DNA from: CAYWBU01 sp942491525
GTDB lineage: Bacteria; Desulfobacterota; Desulfomonilia; UBA1062
Length of the DNA: 64,000 bases
Direction of reading: 5' to 3'
Assembly: GCA_942491525.1 (NCBI GenBank)
Contig: CALOBW010000016.1
Location: 122,174 to 186,173 of the forward strand
Shown: positions 42,371-52,112 of the stretch, piece after piece
How positions within the stretch are numbered: position 1 is the first letter of the stretch
Layout of the letters: each line of letters begins with the position of its first letter
Notes under the pieces: generated by a model
What the model saw: the letters and a program-made list of their open reading frames with translations, nothing else
Databases searched by the model: none
Told to the model about the DNA's origin: nothing
Program-made: the position numbers and the translations under genes

Positions 42371-45300
42371 ATGAAACGTTTACTTGTTTTGTTGATGGCG
42401 CTTGCCATGTTGACCGGTTGTAATATTTCAGGCGTGGTTACTGACAGCGAGGGGAATGGGCTTGAAGGTGTTGCCGTTGAACTGAGCGGTGATGCCAGCC
42501 TTATGGTGACCACCGATGTTGATGGCAACTACACCTTTGAGGATGTTGACCGCGGCAGCTACACGGTCACTCCATCCTTGGACGGCTACGCTTTTGATCC
42601 GGGCAGCCGCGATCTCTCCCTGAGCATGAAGGATGCTGGTAGCGTTGACTTTACGGCCACGCTTCTGCCGCGCACGGTCAGCGGCTTCATTGCCGTGCCG
42701 GATGGTTCTGGGGTCAATGGTGTTACTGTTGAGCTGAGTGGCGATACAACCTACAGCGCGGTCACAACTGCTGGCAACTTTGTATTCAACGAGGTCGTTC
42801 AGGGTGACTACACCCTCAGGCCGGTCGTCGATAATCACATAATCGAACCTCTCTCCCAGGAAGTCAGCGTAGATAAGAGTGACATCACCGGGCTTACTTT
42901 TTCAATCAGGCCCATGCCCAGTGTCAGCGGTGTGATTGCCGGGGCCAGCGGCGCCGGCATCACAGTTGAGCTGCGCGGCGAGACCATTCGCAATGTAACC
43001 ACCGAGGAAGATGGCAGCTATCTCTTTAAGCATGTGGCGGCGGGCGACTACACGGTTACTCCCTACTGCCCGGGCTACCTCTTTGAGCCCTCCATTGCCG
43101 ACATCACGGTCGTACAGGATGATGTGACGGCCAACTTCGTGAGCACCATGGCGCCGCGTACTGTCAGCGGCAGTGTGGTTGATGAGAGTGGTCAGCCTGT
43201 CAGTGGAGCTATTGTTGAACTCAGTGGACCTGAGTCAAAGATCACCACAACAGGCAATGGTCAGTTTAGATTTACCGATGTCCGTCAGGGGCAGTACTCT
43301 GTTAGTGTGACTCTGGCCGGCTACACTGTTACGCCGCAGACTCAGACAATTACGGTTGGGATGCAGGATGTTTCTGGTGTTCAGTTTACTGCTAAGGCTT
43401 TGCCTTCGATTAGTGGTGTTGTTTGGGATGATAAGAAAAAAACACTTTGCTCTGGGCTAATGGTCAAATTGAGTGGAGATGCTACACGCTCAGTAATTAC
43501 AGATGCTGATGGCCGTTATGAATTCACTGGTTTGAATAGTGGGACGTATACAGTCAGTATGCCCCTGACATTATACCATGTTGCTCCTCAGCAATTCGAG
43601 GACGGTGTAGTAACCATCGGCCAGAATGATGTTTCTCTGGATATCCATATTTGGAAATATCCGGTCGTTAGTGGTTTTGTGCGCACTGTAGATACTCTTC
43701 CTATAGCTGGGGTAACTGTTGAGCTACAAGGTGATACCACTTATCGGACTACAACCAATGATAATGGACTCTATGTTTTCCATAGGTTCCCAATTGGTAC
43801 ATATAAAGTTGTTCCGGTTTTGCCTGGCTATGTCATTGAGAGATCTACTCCTGCTGAAGACGGTATAGTTACTGCCTATCAGGATGATATTAAACAGCAT
43901 TTTTTTATGCGGGCGCTGCCAGTGATTCATGGTCAGGTTTGGGATGATAAGCAGAACAGGCCCCTCGACGGGGTGACCGTAGAACTTCGTGGCAGTGATG
44001 GAAGTGTTCTGACCGTTGCAACTAGTTCTATGGGAGAGTATCTGTTTGATAAGGTTGTAGCTGATACCTATACGATTAAGCCTTTGCTTGATGGCCACCT
44101 GATAAAAACGTTGAAATTTGAGCCAGAAGGTCCTGTTGAAGTTAGTGAAATAGTAGTAGATCGAGAAGATATAGAGCTTCGTTTTGAAGTGCGTCCAATG
44201 CCGGTGATTCATGGTCAGTTATGGGATGATAAGCAGAACAGGCCCCTCGACGGAGTGACCGTAGAACTTCGTGGCAGTGATGGAAGTGTTCGGACCGTTA
44301 CAACTGGTTCTATGGGAGAGTATCTGTTTGATAAGGTTGTAGCTGATACCTATACGATTAAGCCTTTGCTTGATGGCCACCTGATAAAGACGTTGAAGTT
44401 TGAGCCAGAAGGTCCTGTTGAAGTTAGTGAGATAGTAGTAGATCGAGAAGATATAGAGCTTCGTTTTGAAGTGCGTCCAATGCCGGTGATTCATGGTCAG
44501 TTATGGGATGATAAGCAGAACAGGCCCCTCGACGGAGTGACCGTAGAACTTCGTGGCAGTGATGGAAGTATTCGGACCGTTACAACTAGTTCTATGGGAG
44601 AGTATCTGTTTGATAAGGTCGTTGCAGATACCTATACAATCAAGCCTTTGCTTGATGGACACCTGATAAAAACGTTGAAGTTTGAGCCAGAAGGTCCTGT
44701 TGAAGTTAGTGAGATAGTAGTAGATCGAGAAGATATAGAGCTTCGTTTTGAAGTGCGTCCAATGCCGGTGATTCATGGTCAGTTATGGGATGATAAGCAG
44801 AACAGGCCCCTCGACGGAGTGACCGTAGAACTTCGTGGCAGTGATGGAAGTGTTCGGACCGTTACAACTAGTTCTATGGGAGAGTATCTGTTTGATAAGG
44901 TCGTTGCAGATACCTATACAATCAAGCCTTTGCTTGATGGACACCTGATAAAAACGTTGAAGTTTGAGCCAGAAGGTCCTGTTGAAGTTAGTGAAATAGT
45001 AGTAGATCGAGAAGATATAGAGCTTCGTTTTGAAGTGCGTCCAATGCCGGTGATTCATGGTCAGTTATGGGATGATAAGCAGAACAGGCCCCTCGACGGA
45101 GTGACCGTAGAACTTCGTGGCAGTGATGGAAGTGTTCGGACCGTTACAACTGGTTCTATGGGAGAGTATCTGTTTGATAAGGTTGTAGCTGATACCTATA
45201 CAATCAAGCCTTTGCTTGATGGCCACCTGATAAAGACGTTGAAATTTGAGCCAGAAGGTCCTGTTGAAGTTAGTGAAATAGTAGTAGATCGAGAAGATAT

Positions 45301-48300
45301 AGAGCTTCGTTTTGAAGTGCGTCCAATGCCGGTGATTCATGGTCAGTTATGGGATGATAAGCAGAACAGGCCCCTCGACGGAGTGACCGTAGAACTTCGT
45401 GGCAGTGATGGAAGTGTTCGGACCGTTACAACTGGTTCTATGGGAGAGTATCTGTTTGATAAGGTTGTAGCTGATACTTATACGATTAAGCCTTTGCTTG
45501 ATGGCCACCTGATAAAGACGTTGAAGTTTGAGCCAGAAGGTCCTGTTGAAGTTAGTGAGATAGTAGTAGATCGAGAAGATATAGAGCTTCGTTTTGAAGT
45601 GCGTTGGATGCCTTTAGTTAGTGGTCGTATATGGGATAGTAAGAGTAATACGTATCTTAGAGGGGTTACAGTCGAGCTGCATGGTAATGATGGCAGTGTA
45701 CGTAGTTTCTTGACTGATGATTTCGGAACCTATCGATTCTGGCAAGTAACACCTGGTACCTATACTGTAATTCCGTTATTGGAAGGTTATGCCATCACTC
45801 CACATAGTTTGAGTCCAGATGGACCAATTGTGCCTGCTGAGATTGAAGTAAATAGAGATGATATTCAGCTCTATTTTAATGTTCGACCGAAGCCTAGAGT
45901 TTACGGTTTTGTTTTTGACCATGATTTAAACCAGGCATTGGCTGGAGTAACAGTAGAGCTTCGGGCTGGAGATACAGTTCGTACGGTTGAAACTGATTCT
46001 TCCGGCAATTACTCATTTAGTGCAGTTGAGGAAGGTGTTTATACAATAAGTCCCATATTGGATGGTTACGTAATTAGGTCACAGCCGATGAGCAATGTTA
46101 ACGTTGTGGTCGGTAGTAAAGATGTGGCTTTGGGGTTTGATGTTTGGCGAATACCTTCGGTTGAAGGAGCAACAGTATCGTGGTGGGAGAATGATATAGA
46201 TGTGCCCCTTGGTGGTGTTACCATTGAGCTGCAGGGCGAAACCATCTATAGAACCACATCAATGGCTACTGGAACTTATAAGTTTATTGATGTTGAGCCA
46301 GGCACTTATACGATTGTAGCATTTAAAGATGGCTATATTCTTGATAGTAAATATCATTCTGAAGATAAGATAATTGAAGTTGGTCAGGGCAAAGTTGGTT
46401 ACTCATTTAGATTCCACAAGGTGCAGCCTGTTTGCGGTGAGGTACGCCTTGGAAACAGCACTACTGGTGTTGAAGGCGTAACAGTTGAGTTGAGTGGTGA
46501 TACTATCCGCACAGTCAAAACGGATCAGTCCGGTGACTTTGTATTTGAAAATGTTGTTAGCGGTCCTTATACAGTCACATCCAAATCTATCGGCTATGAG
46601 ATCGCCCCGGAACAGATTGATATCTATGTTAATCAGCATAACTCCAGCGGTATCATATTCAGAGCCGAACCGATTCAGAGTGCTGTCGGTATTGTTTATG
46701 GCACGATCAAGGATCCCAGTGGTCAGCCTGTTGGTGGTGTTGCCATGCAGCTGGATGATGGCAACGGCGCATCTAAGGGCGTAACGAGTACCAGTGATGG
46801 ATCCTATGAACTGAATGGCCTGCCTGTCGGGCTGTACACAATCAATCCGGTCAACGATGATTATTGCTTTGAGCCCGCTTCAATGAAGGTCAAGGTCGGT
46901 GAATCACCTGTCCGCTTGGATATTACCGCCACAACTGAGCCCAATATCGTTGGTGGTCAGGTCCTTGCTGGTATTGACAGTCCTCTCGGCGGTGTCGGTG
47001 TCGAGTTGAGAGGCCCGATAACCATGTATACAACCACCGATGCAGATGGTCGCTATGAGTTTATGTTCTCTACTGATGGTGAATATACCATTACTCCAAA
47101 GCTTCATGGTGTTGCAGCTGATCCAGTCAGTGAGACTGTCTATGTTAATAGCAGTGTTGTTGAGACCATTGATTTCATCGTTGAGTCCATGCCGCAGATC
47201 AGCGGTAACATCCGTACGCTTTATGGTTACATGATTCCTGGTGTTCTGGTTGAATTGGACGGCGGGGAATTTCAGACAACCCTTACTGATTTCAATGGTG
47301 ATTTCCATTTTGAGAGTGTTGACGTCGGTGAATATACCGTCAGGCCGGTTGATGGCAGTCATGCTTTCAATCCTGATCTGAAGAAGATAACTGTTGACGA
47401 TAAGAATCAGTGGTCGGTTGATTTTCTGGCTGTCTCGGCCACCTCAACCGGTGTTGCCCGAGGTACTGTCACCGATGAGGTCGGCTTTGGAATCAGCGAT
47501 GTTGAAATTAGGATTACCTCTGAGGAGACTCAGGAGACTGTTATTACCGCCAGCGACAGTGACGGTTCTTACAGGGTAGAGGATCTGCCAGTTTGTGAAT
47601 ATACTGTCTCCGTCAAGAAGGATGGCTATATCTTTGATCCTGCTGAGCAGCGGAGGCTTATTCACGAATATGCAACTATAGACTTTACAGCCATCGAATC
47701 CACCACTGATATCTCAGGTTACATTACTGACGAGAATGGTCTTGGTATTGCCGGTGTTACCGTCGAACTGGTTAGTGAGTCTGGAACAATCACTGTAGTA
47801 ACAGATGCGAATGGTTTCTACCGTTTCGATTCGATTGACGATGGTGAATATGTCGTTAGACCTAGGATTGAAGGTTGGACTCTTGATCAGTTGGATGCAG
47901 CTACAACCATAGCTGGTCAGGGTGTCAATGATGTTAACTTCACTGCGACCAATGATCCCGGTCTGAAAGTTGTCTCAGGATACATCACTGATGAAGGCGG
48001 TATGCCCGTCAGTGGCATAGTTGTTGATTTGCGCGGGATCGGCCTGCAGACCGTTACAACAGACCAGAATGGTTACTATGAGTTTGTTGATGTCAGCGCC
48101 GGTGTCTATGAGGTTGCGCCTCGTGCTGCTGGACAGACTTATGATCCTCAGAAGCAAAGCGTTGTGGCCTATAATGACTGTACGGGAGTTGATTTTAGAG
48201 TCTGCTCATTATCCTTAGTCAGCGGTATGGTATGGCTTGGAAATGGTAACGATGGACTTGGAGGCGTAACAGTCGAATTGAGTGGTGACATTACCCGCTC

Positions 48301-50992
48301 AGCTAAAACCGATCAGTCAGGTAGCTTTGCCTTTGTGGATGTTGCCAGTGGTCCTTACACTGTCAGATCCAGATCTATCGGCTATGAGATCACTCCCGAC
48401 CAGATAGATATCTTTGTCACTGAGGCAGATTCAGGCGGCATTATATTCAGAGCCGAACCCATCGCTGATGCAGTCGGCGTTGTCTATGGTTCCATCAAAG
48501 ACCGTAGCGGTCAGCCTGTTGCTGGTATCGATATGCAGCTGGATGATGGTAAGGGCGCGACCAAGAGTGTTACAAGCGGTAGTGACGGCTCCTATGAGCT
48601 GATAAACCTGCCGGTGGGCAGATATACCGTCAAGCCCGTTAATAGTGAGTACTGCTTCGAACCGGCCATGATGAAGGTCAGCGTTGGCGGCGCGCCGGTG
48701 CGAGTAGACCTTATCGCCACAACTGAGCCCAATATCATTGGCGGTCAGATTCTGGTCGGAGCTGAAAATCCGGTTGGTGGTGTCAGGGTTGAACTGAACG
48801 GCCCGCAGCAGATGGTCACCTCAACTGATGCTGACGGTTTCTATGAGTTTAAGTTCTCCACTAATGGAGAGTACACGGTTGCCCCCAAGCTGGATGGCGT
48901 CACAATCGAGCCGGCCAATCACAAGGTATATGTCAATAACAGTGTGATCGGATCTCTTGATTTTGAGATCGATTCCCTGCCGCAGATTAGCGGTAATATC
49001 TGTGAGTGGTATGGCGTAGGGGCCCAGAATGTTAGAGTTGAACTGGCTGGACCCGCACCTCAGGTGGTCACCAGCGATGAATATGGTAACTACAGTTTTG
49101 ATAATGTTGATAGCGGCGACTACACCATTAAACCGTCCCGCGAGAGAACCGATTTTAACCCTGGACAGATTGAGATCACAGTAAATGATAGCAACCTCTG
49201 GTCAGCTGACTTCCTGGCGGTGGCCGCAAACTCCTTCGGTATAGCCCAGGGCACGATTCGGGATCAGGACAGTAGTGCTCTTCCTGATGTCGTTGTTAAA
49301 ATTACTAACCCCGAGACCAAGGAGACCATAGTTACCGCCAGCGACAGTGACGGTTATTACCGAGTCGAGGATCTGCCGGTCTGCTACTACAATATTGCCG
49401 TTGAGAAGGATGGCTATCTCTTTGATCCGGCTAAGCGGCGGGAACTGGTATATGAGGGGGTAAAGATCGACTTCAACGCTGTTGCGCCTGCTGTTGAGGT
49501 GTCTGGATATATTCGTGATGAAAATGGCGTACCTCTTGCCGGTCAGAGAGTAGATCTGGTTGGGGAGTCCGGAGTGGTATCCGTCATGACTGATTTAAAC
49601 GGTCAGTATCTTTTCAGTCCGGTTGATGAGGGTGGCTATAAAGTTGCTCCCAAGCTGGAAGGTTGGAGACTCGATTGTTATGAGATTGATGTCAATGTTA
49701 TTGATCAGAGCCTTGCCGGCATAGACTTTGTTGCCACAGAGGATAAGGTTTTAAAGATTGTTTCCGGTTATATTATTGATGAAGATGGTCAGCCCCTCAA
49801 TAATGTGGCTGTTGATTTGCGCGGATTGAGTCTCCGGACTGTTACAACCAATGATAGTGGCTACTATGAGTTTGAAAATGTGAAGGCCGGTTTGTACATG
49901 GTTGTGCCGCGAAATGATTCCATATCTAATGGTCTGAGATACGAGCCGGTCATACAAAAAGTTGCGCTCCATGGTGATTGTGAAGGGATAAATTTTTTAG
50001 TTCTCAACCTGGTTGGGCAGGTAGCTGTATCAACTGAGGGGCAGGGACAAATTTTTAAGGGTGCGGCTGAGGTTGTATGCGATTCGGATGGTAGTTCTGC
50101 AACTGTAGAGATTGTTGGAACCGAACAGGTTATGCTGACTGCTGTTCCAGAAGAGGGCTGGTATTTCTATAAGTGGGAGGATGATTATAATGCCCCCACT
50201 AAGGTAGTTGGTTGGCAAAGCGATCCAATGCAGATTAAGGCATATTTCAGACAATATCCTATATCCCATACCGTTAGTCTGGATGGTTATGAAGTCAGCC
50301 GTAGCGGTGAGTTGGGAGAAGATCTCTCATGGGTAGTTTCAAAGAATGGCAATGAAGGTCTTCATCGGAATGCAGCCAATGAAACTTCTTACCGGGATCC
50401 CAACCTTAGACCTGGGCATTACACGGTATATCTCGAGAAGTTTCTTAACGGTGGTTATCAGCGCTGTTCAAATGTTGTTGAGTATACATATGGGGATGTG
50501 GATGTTAAAAATTCATACCAGGTATCAATTGCCGATAAATTTACAGTAGTGCGCAATGGTGGTCTTGGGGGTGATCTTCAGTGGATCTTTGAAAAGGACG
50601 GCGAGATAATTTATAGTCGGGATGCGGCTGATGAGTTGAGTTATTTGTATCCCGATTTGCAGGAAGGAGCCTCCTATAAAGTTTGGCTTGAACAGCGATT
50701 TGATGGCACTGTCATTTCCAATATACTAAGTTTTACGATCCCAGATAAAGAGTATCCTTTCTGCATCGCCATAGATGAAAGATACAATGTTTTTCGTTCC
50801 GGCCTGATAGATGAACAGGTGGGGATATATGTAATGAGGGATGGTAAGTTGTATCGTATGAAGAACATGAAGTATTCATCTATGACTACAATGTTTGCAG
50901 ATAAGGTTTGGCTATATCAGTACTATAACGGTACCTGGTGGAAACGGGTATCTGGTGTCATTGACTATGAGTTGCACGACTTTGATTATTGA
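42371..50992 (+). CDS. Giant repeat lipoprotein of carboxypeptidase-regulatory-like domains
   Basis: A 2873-residue surface lipoprotein. The ATG at 42371 gives a lipoprotein signal (MKRLLVLLMALAMLTGC, lipidated Cys17). Residues about 18-2547 hold about 29 beta-sandwich modules of 80-95 residues with the pattern VSGxVxDxxGxPLxGVxVELSG...TTDxxGxYxFxxVxxGxYTVxPxxxGY, as in CarboxypepD-reg/Cna-B-like stalk domains. Modules 7-12 (residues 517-1080) are nearly identical copies. Modules 16-22 and 23-29 are two versions of one seven-module block. The last about 325 residues hold an InlB-type beta repeat (VVCDSDGSS to AYFRQ) and three related about 75-residue modules. It likely forms a long stalk outside the cell with the C-terminal tip for binding. 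A strong terminator follows. Confidence 0.9.
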   Translation: MKRLLVLLMALAMLTGCNISGVVTDSEGNGLEGVAVELSGDASLMVTTDVDGNYTFEDVDRGSYTVTPSLDGYAFDPGSRDLSLSMKDAGSVDFTATLLPRTVSGFIAVPDGSGVNGVTVELSGDTTYSAVTTAGNFVFNEVVQGDYTLRPVVDNHIIEPLSQEVSVDKSDITGLTFSIRPMPSVSGVIAGASGAGITVELRGETIRNVTTEEDGSYLFKHVAAGDYTVTPYCPGYLFEPSIADITVVQDDVTANFVSTMAPRTVSGSVVDESGQPVSGAIVELSGPESKITTTGNGQFRFTDVRQGQYSVSVTLAGYTVTPQTQTITVGMQDVSGVQFTAKALPSISGVVWDDKKKTLCSGLMVKLSGDATRSVITDADGRYEFTGLNSGTYTVSMPLTLYHVAPQQFEDGVVTIGQNDVSLDIHIWKYPVVSGFVRTVDTLPIAGVTVELQGDTTYRTTTNDNGLYVFHRFPIGTYKVVPVLPGYVIERSTPAEDGIVTAYQDDIKQHFFMRALPVIHGQVWDDKQNRPLDGVTVELRGSDGSVLTVATSSMGEYLFDKVVADTYTIKPLLDGHLIKTLKFEPEGPVEVSEIVVDREDIELRFEVRPMPVIHGQLWDDKQNRPLDGVTVELRGSDGSVRTVTTGSMGEYLFDKVVADTYTIKPLLDGHLIKTLKFEPEGPVEVSEIVVDREDIELRFEVRPMPVIHGQLWDDKQNRPLDGVTVELRGSDGSIRTVTTSSMGEYLFDKVVADTYTIKPLLDGHLIKTLKFEPEGPVEVSEIVVDREDIELRFEVRPMPVIHGQLWDDKQNRPLDGVTVELRGSDGSVRTVTTSSMGEYLFDKVVADTYTIKPLLDGHLIKTLKFEPEGPVEVSEIVVDREDIELRFEVRPMPVIHGQLWDDKQNRPLDGVTVELRGSDGSVRTVTTGSMGEYLFDKVVADTYTIKPLLDGHLIKTLKFEPEGPVEVSEIVVDREDIELRFEVRPMPVIHGQLWDDKQNRPLDGVTVELRGSDGSVRTVTTGSMGEYLFDKVVADTYTIKPLLDGHLIKTLKFEPEGPVEVSEIVVDREDIELRFEVRWMPLVSGRIWDSKSNTYLRGVTVELHGNDGSVRSFLTDDFGTYRFWQVTPGTYTVIPLLEGYAITPHSLSPDGPIVPAEIEVNRDDIQLYFNVRPKPRVYGFVFDHDLNQALAGVTVELRAGDTVRTVETDSSGNYSFSAVEEGVYTISPILDGYVIRSQPMSNVNVVVGSKDVALGFDVWRIPSVEGATVSWWENDIDVPLGGVTIELQGETIYRTTSMATGTYKFIDVEPGTYTIVAFKDGYILDSKYHSEDKIIEVGQGKVGYSFRFHKVQPVCGEVRLGNSTTGVEGVTVELSGDTIRTVKTDQSGDFVFENVVSGPYTVTSKSIGYEIAPEQIDIYVNQHNSSGIIFRAEPIQSAVGIVYGTIKDPSGQPVGGVAMQLDDGNGASKGVTSTSDGSYELNGLPVGLYTINPVNDDYCFEPASMKVKVGESPVRLDITATTEPNIVGGQVLAGIDSPLGGVGVELRGPITMYTTTDADGRYEFMFSTDGEYTITPKLHGVAADPVSETVYVNSSVVETIDFIVESMPQISGNIRTLYGYMIPGVLVELDGGEFQTTLTDFNGDFHFESVDVGEYTVRPVDGSHAFNPDLKKITVDDKNQWSVDFLAVSATSTGVARGTVTDEVGFGISDVEIRITSEETQETVITASDSDGSYRVEDLPVCEYTVSVKKDGYIFDPAEQRRLIHEYATIDFTAIESTTDISGYITDENGLGIAGVTVELVSESGTITVVTDANGFYRFDSIDDGEYVVRPRIEGWTLDQLDAATTIAGQGVNDVNFTATNDPGLKVVSGYITDEGGMPVSGIVVDLRGIGLQTVTTDQNGYYEFVDVSAGVYEVAPRAAGQTYDPQKQSVVAYNDCTGVDFRVCSLSLVSGMVWLGNGNDGLGGVTVELSGDITRSAKTDQSGSFAFVDVASGPYTVRSRSIGYEITPDQIDIFVTEADSGGIIFRAEPIADAVGVVYGSIKDRSGQPVAGIDMQLDDGKGATKSVTSGSDGSYELINLPVGRYTVKPVNSEYCFEPAMMKVSVGGAPVRVDLIATTEPNIIGGQILVGAENPVGGVRVELNGPQQMVTSTDADGFYEFKFSTNGEYTVAPKLDGVTIEPANHKVYVNNSVIGSLDFEIDSLPQISGNICEWYGVGAQNVRVELAGPAPQVVTSDEYGNYSFDNVDSGDYTIKPSRERTDFNPGQIEITVNDSNLWSADFLAVAANSFGIAQGTIRDQDSSALPDVVVKITNPETKETIVTASDSDGYYRVEDLPVCYYNIAVEKDGYLFDPAKRRELVYEGVKIDFNAVAPAVEVSGYIRDENGVPLAGQRVDLVGESGVVSVMTDLNGQYLFSPVDEGGYKVAPKLEGWRLDCYEIDVNVIDQSLAGIDFVATEDKVLKIVSGYIIDEDGQPLNNVAVDLRGLSLRTVTTNDSGYYEFENVKAGLYMVVPRNDSISNGLRYEPVIQKVALHGDCEGINFLVLNLVGQVAVSTEGQGQIFKGAAEVVCDSDGSSATVEIVGTEQVMLTAVPEEGWYFYKWEDDYNAPTKVVGWQSDPMQIKAYFRQYPISHTVSLDGYEVSRSGELGEDLSWVVSKNGNEGLHRNAANETSYRDPNLRPGHYTVYLEKFLNGGYQRCSNVVEYTYGDVDVKNSYQVSIADKFTVVRNGGLGGDLQWIFEKDGEIIYSRDAADELSYLYPDLQEGASYKVWLEQRFDGTVISNILSFTIPDKEYPFCIAIDERYNVFRSGLIDEQVGIYVMRDGKLYRMKNMKYSSMTTMFADKVWLYQYYNGTWWKRVSGVIDYELHDFDY
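43919..45610 (+). repeat. Six tandem 282-bp units inside the giant lipoprotein gene
   Basis: Six in-frame 94-codon units start at 43919, 44201, 44483, 44765, 45047 and 45329. They are near-identical; variant sites are mostly silent. Two sequence types alternate: type A (GTTGTAGCTGATACC, GGCCAC) in units 1, 2, 6; type B (GTCGTTGCAGATACC, CAATCAAG, GGACAC) in units 3, 4. Unit 5 mixes both. The unit count may vary among strains. Confidence 0.95.
46430..48217 (+). repeat. Seven-domain block A in the giant lipoprotein gene
   Basis: 596 codons encoding seven modules in the order (by opening) VCGEVRLGN, IVYGTIKD, IVGGQVLAG, ISGNIRTL, VARGTVTD, ISGYITDEN, VVSGYITDE. The same order recurs in the following block. 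Confidence 0.85.
48218..50011 (+). repeat. Seven-domain block B in the giant lipoprotein gene
   Basis: 598 codons encoding seven modules opening with VSGMVWLGN, VVYGSIKD, IIGGQILVG, ISGNICEW, IAQGTIRD, VSGYIRDEN, IVSGYIIDE, matching block A one by one. Divergence is far larger than among the 282-bp units, so this duplication is older. Confidence 0.85.
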
Positions 50993-51001
50993 TTTAAAGA
51001 G

Positions 51002-51031
51002 GCCCGGGATTTTCTCGGGCTTTTCTTTTTT
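51002..51031 (+). terminator. Rho-independent terminator after the giant gene
   Basis: A stem GCCCG/CGGGC with a 9-base loop, followed by TTTTCTTTTTT. It sits nine bases after the stop. Confidence 0.85.
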
Positions 51032-51040
51032 AGATCATTG

Positions 51041-51424
51041 ATGCAAAGTCAGGTTATGGATTTCCGAAACTGTTTCAGATCATGTCCGCTATGTGGGCAG
51101 CAGTGGCAATCCCGCCGAGAGTTCATCTCCGACAACAATCTGATCCTGAACGGCTACAAGGTTGATTTCGAGAGGCTGGAGTACGGGCTCTTCTTCTTTA
51201 CCCATGAGATGGATGGTTGCCATACAACCATTGCCATCGAATCCGGTAACTTCCTGGATCTCTATTCCGGCGAGATCTATGGCGGCCGGATCACGGGCAG
51301 TGAGCAGTGCCTACGGCGCTGCCTTGATTTCGCCGACCTTGAACCCTGCGACCGGATCTGCGAGTGCGCCTTTGTGCGCGAGGTCATCCAGATTATCCGT
51401 CAGTCACAGCAGAGTGCGGCATAG
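51041..51424 (+). CDS. Small cysteine-rich hypothetical protein
   Basis: A 127-residue protein with an N-terminal zinc-knuckle-like SCPLCGQQW and a cysteine-rich C-terminal half (SEQCLRRCLDFADLEPCDRI). No family is recognised. Neither ATG (51041 or 51056) has a good Shine-Dalgarno, so the start is uncertain. The gene sits just downstream of the giant gene's terminator. Confidence 0.55.
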   Translation: MQSQVMDFRNCFRSCPLCGQQWQSRREFISDNNLILNGYKVDFERLEYGLFFFTHEMDGCHTTIAIESGNFLDLYSGEIYGGRITGSEQCLRRCLDFADLEPCDRICECAFVREVIQIIRQSQQSAA

Positions 51425-51544
51425 CTCAGACCTTTTTCTTTAAAACCGACCCCTTGCGATTTACATTTCAGCTTCATTGGTATATTCACCATCTATCTGC
51501 AACATGGTTTGATTCATCCTGAAGCTAATATTCGGAGGTTCATT

Positions 51545-52090
51545 ATGAGGAAGTTTTTAGTCTTATCCACATTGTTGTTTGCAATTTCAGTCTGTCCGGT
51601 TACGGCTGCCAGTCTTACCATTCCGGCCGGTACGCACCTGATGGTCAAGCTTGACAGCGCCATCAACTCCAACCAGCACAAGGCCGGTCACAAGTTTACC
51701 GGCAAGCTTGAAGGGGCCCTGTTCATTGACGGCAAGGAGATCGCGCCGCGCGGCGCCCAGGTTTATGGTGAACTGAACGCGGCCAAGAAATCAGGCCGTC
51801 TGGCCGGTAAGTCTGAGATGGAGATCAGTCTGACCCATATTCTGATCGATAACCAGCTGCGCCCGATTATGACCAGTGATGTTGGCCTGGTGAGTGAGGG
51901 CACCGGCAAGCGGACCGTCGGCACCACGGCCAGAGGCGCTGCGATCGGCGGTATGATTAACGGCGGCAAGGGGGCTGAGACCGGCGCGGCTGTCGGTCTG
52001 GGTGTCTCCATGCTGACCCGCGGCAGCAGCATCAATGTTCCGGCCGGCACCCTGCTTGATTTTACTCTGGCTGCGCCGCTGACAATTTAA
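51545..52090 (+). CDS. Exported protein with glycine-zipper C-terminus
   Basis: A 181-residue protein with a Sec signal (MRKFLVLSTLLFAISVCPVT, cleavage near AAS). The mature part has a small beta domain (LTIPAGTHLMVKLDSAINSN, IAPRGAQVYGEL), then a Gly-rich stretch (GTTARGAAIGGMINGGKG) of the glycine-zipper kind that can insert in membranes, and ends with a beta segment (INVPAGTLLDFTL). GGAGG precedes the ATG. It is followed by a FadL-type porin gene 22 bases away. Confidence 0.75.
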   Translation: MRKFLVLSTLLFAISVCPVTAASLTIPAGTHLMVKLDSAINSNQHKAGHKFTGKLEGALFIDGKEIAPRGAQVYGELNAAKKSGRLAGKSEMEISLTHILIDNQLRPIMTSDVGLVSEGTGKRTVGTTARGAAIGGMINGGKGAETGAAVGLGVSMLTRGSSINVPAGTLLDFTLAAPLTI

Positions 52091-52112
52091 CTTTTTTGTT
52101 TGGAGGAGGATT

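Noticed and set aside
43724..45340. A series of minus-strand open frames of about 91 codons at 282-bp intervals
   Set aside because: They are the antisense shadow of the repeat units in the giant lipoprotein, have no ribosome binding sites and repeat only because the sense strand does.
43919..45610. Regular direct repeats that might suggest a CRISPR array
   Set aside because: Units are 282 bp, in frame and coding, with no short repeats, unique spacers or cas genes.
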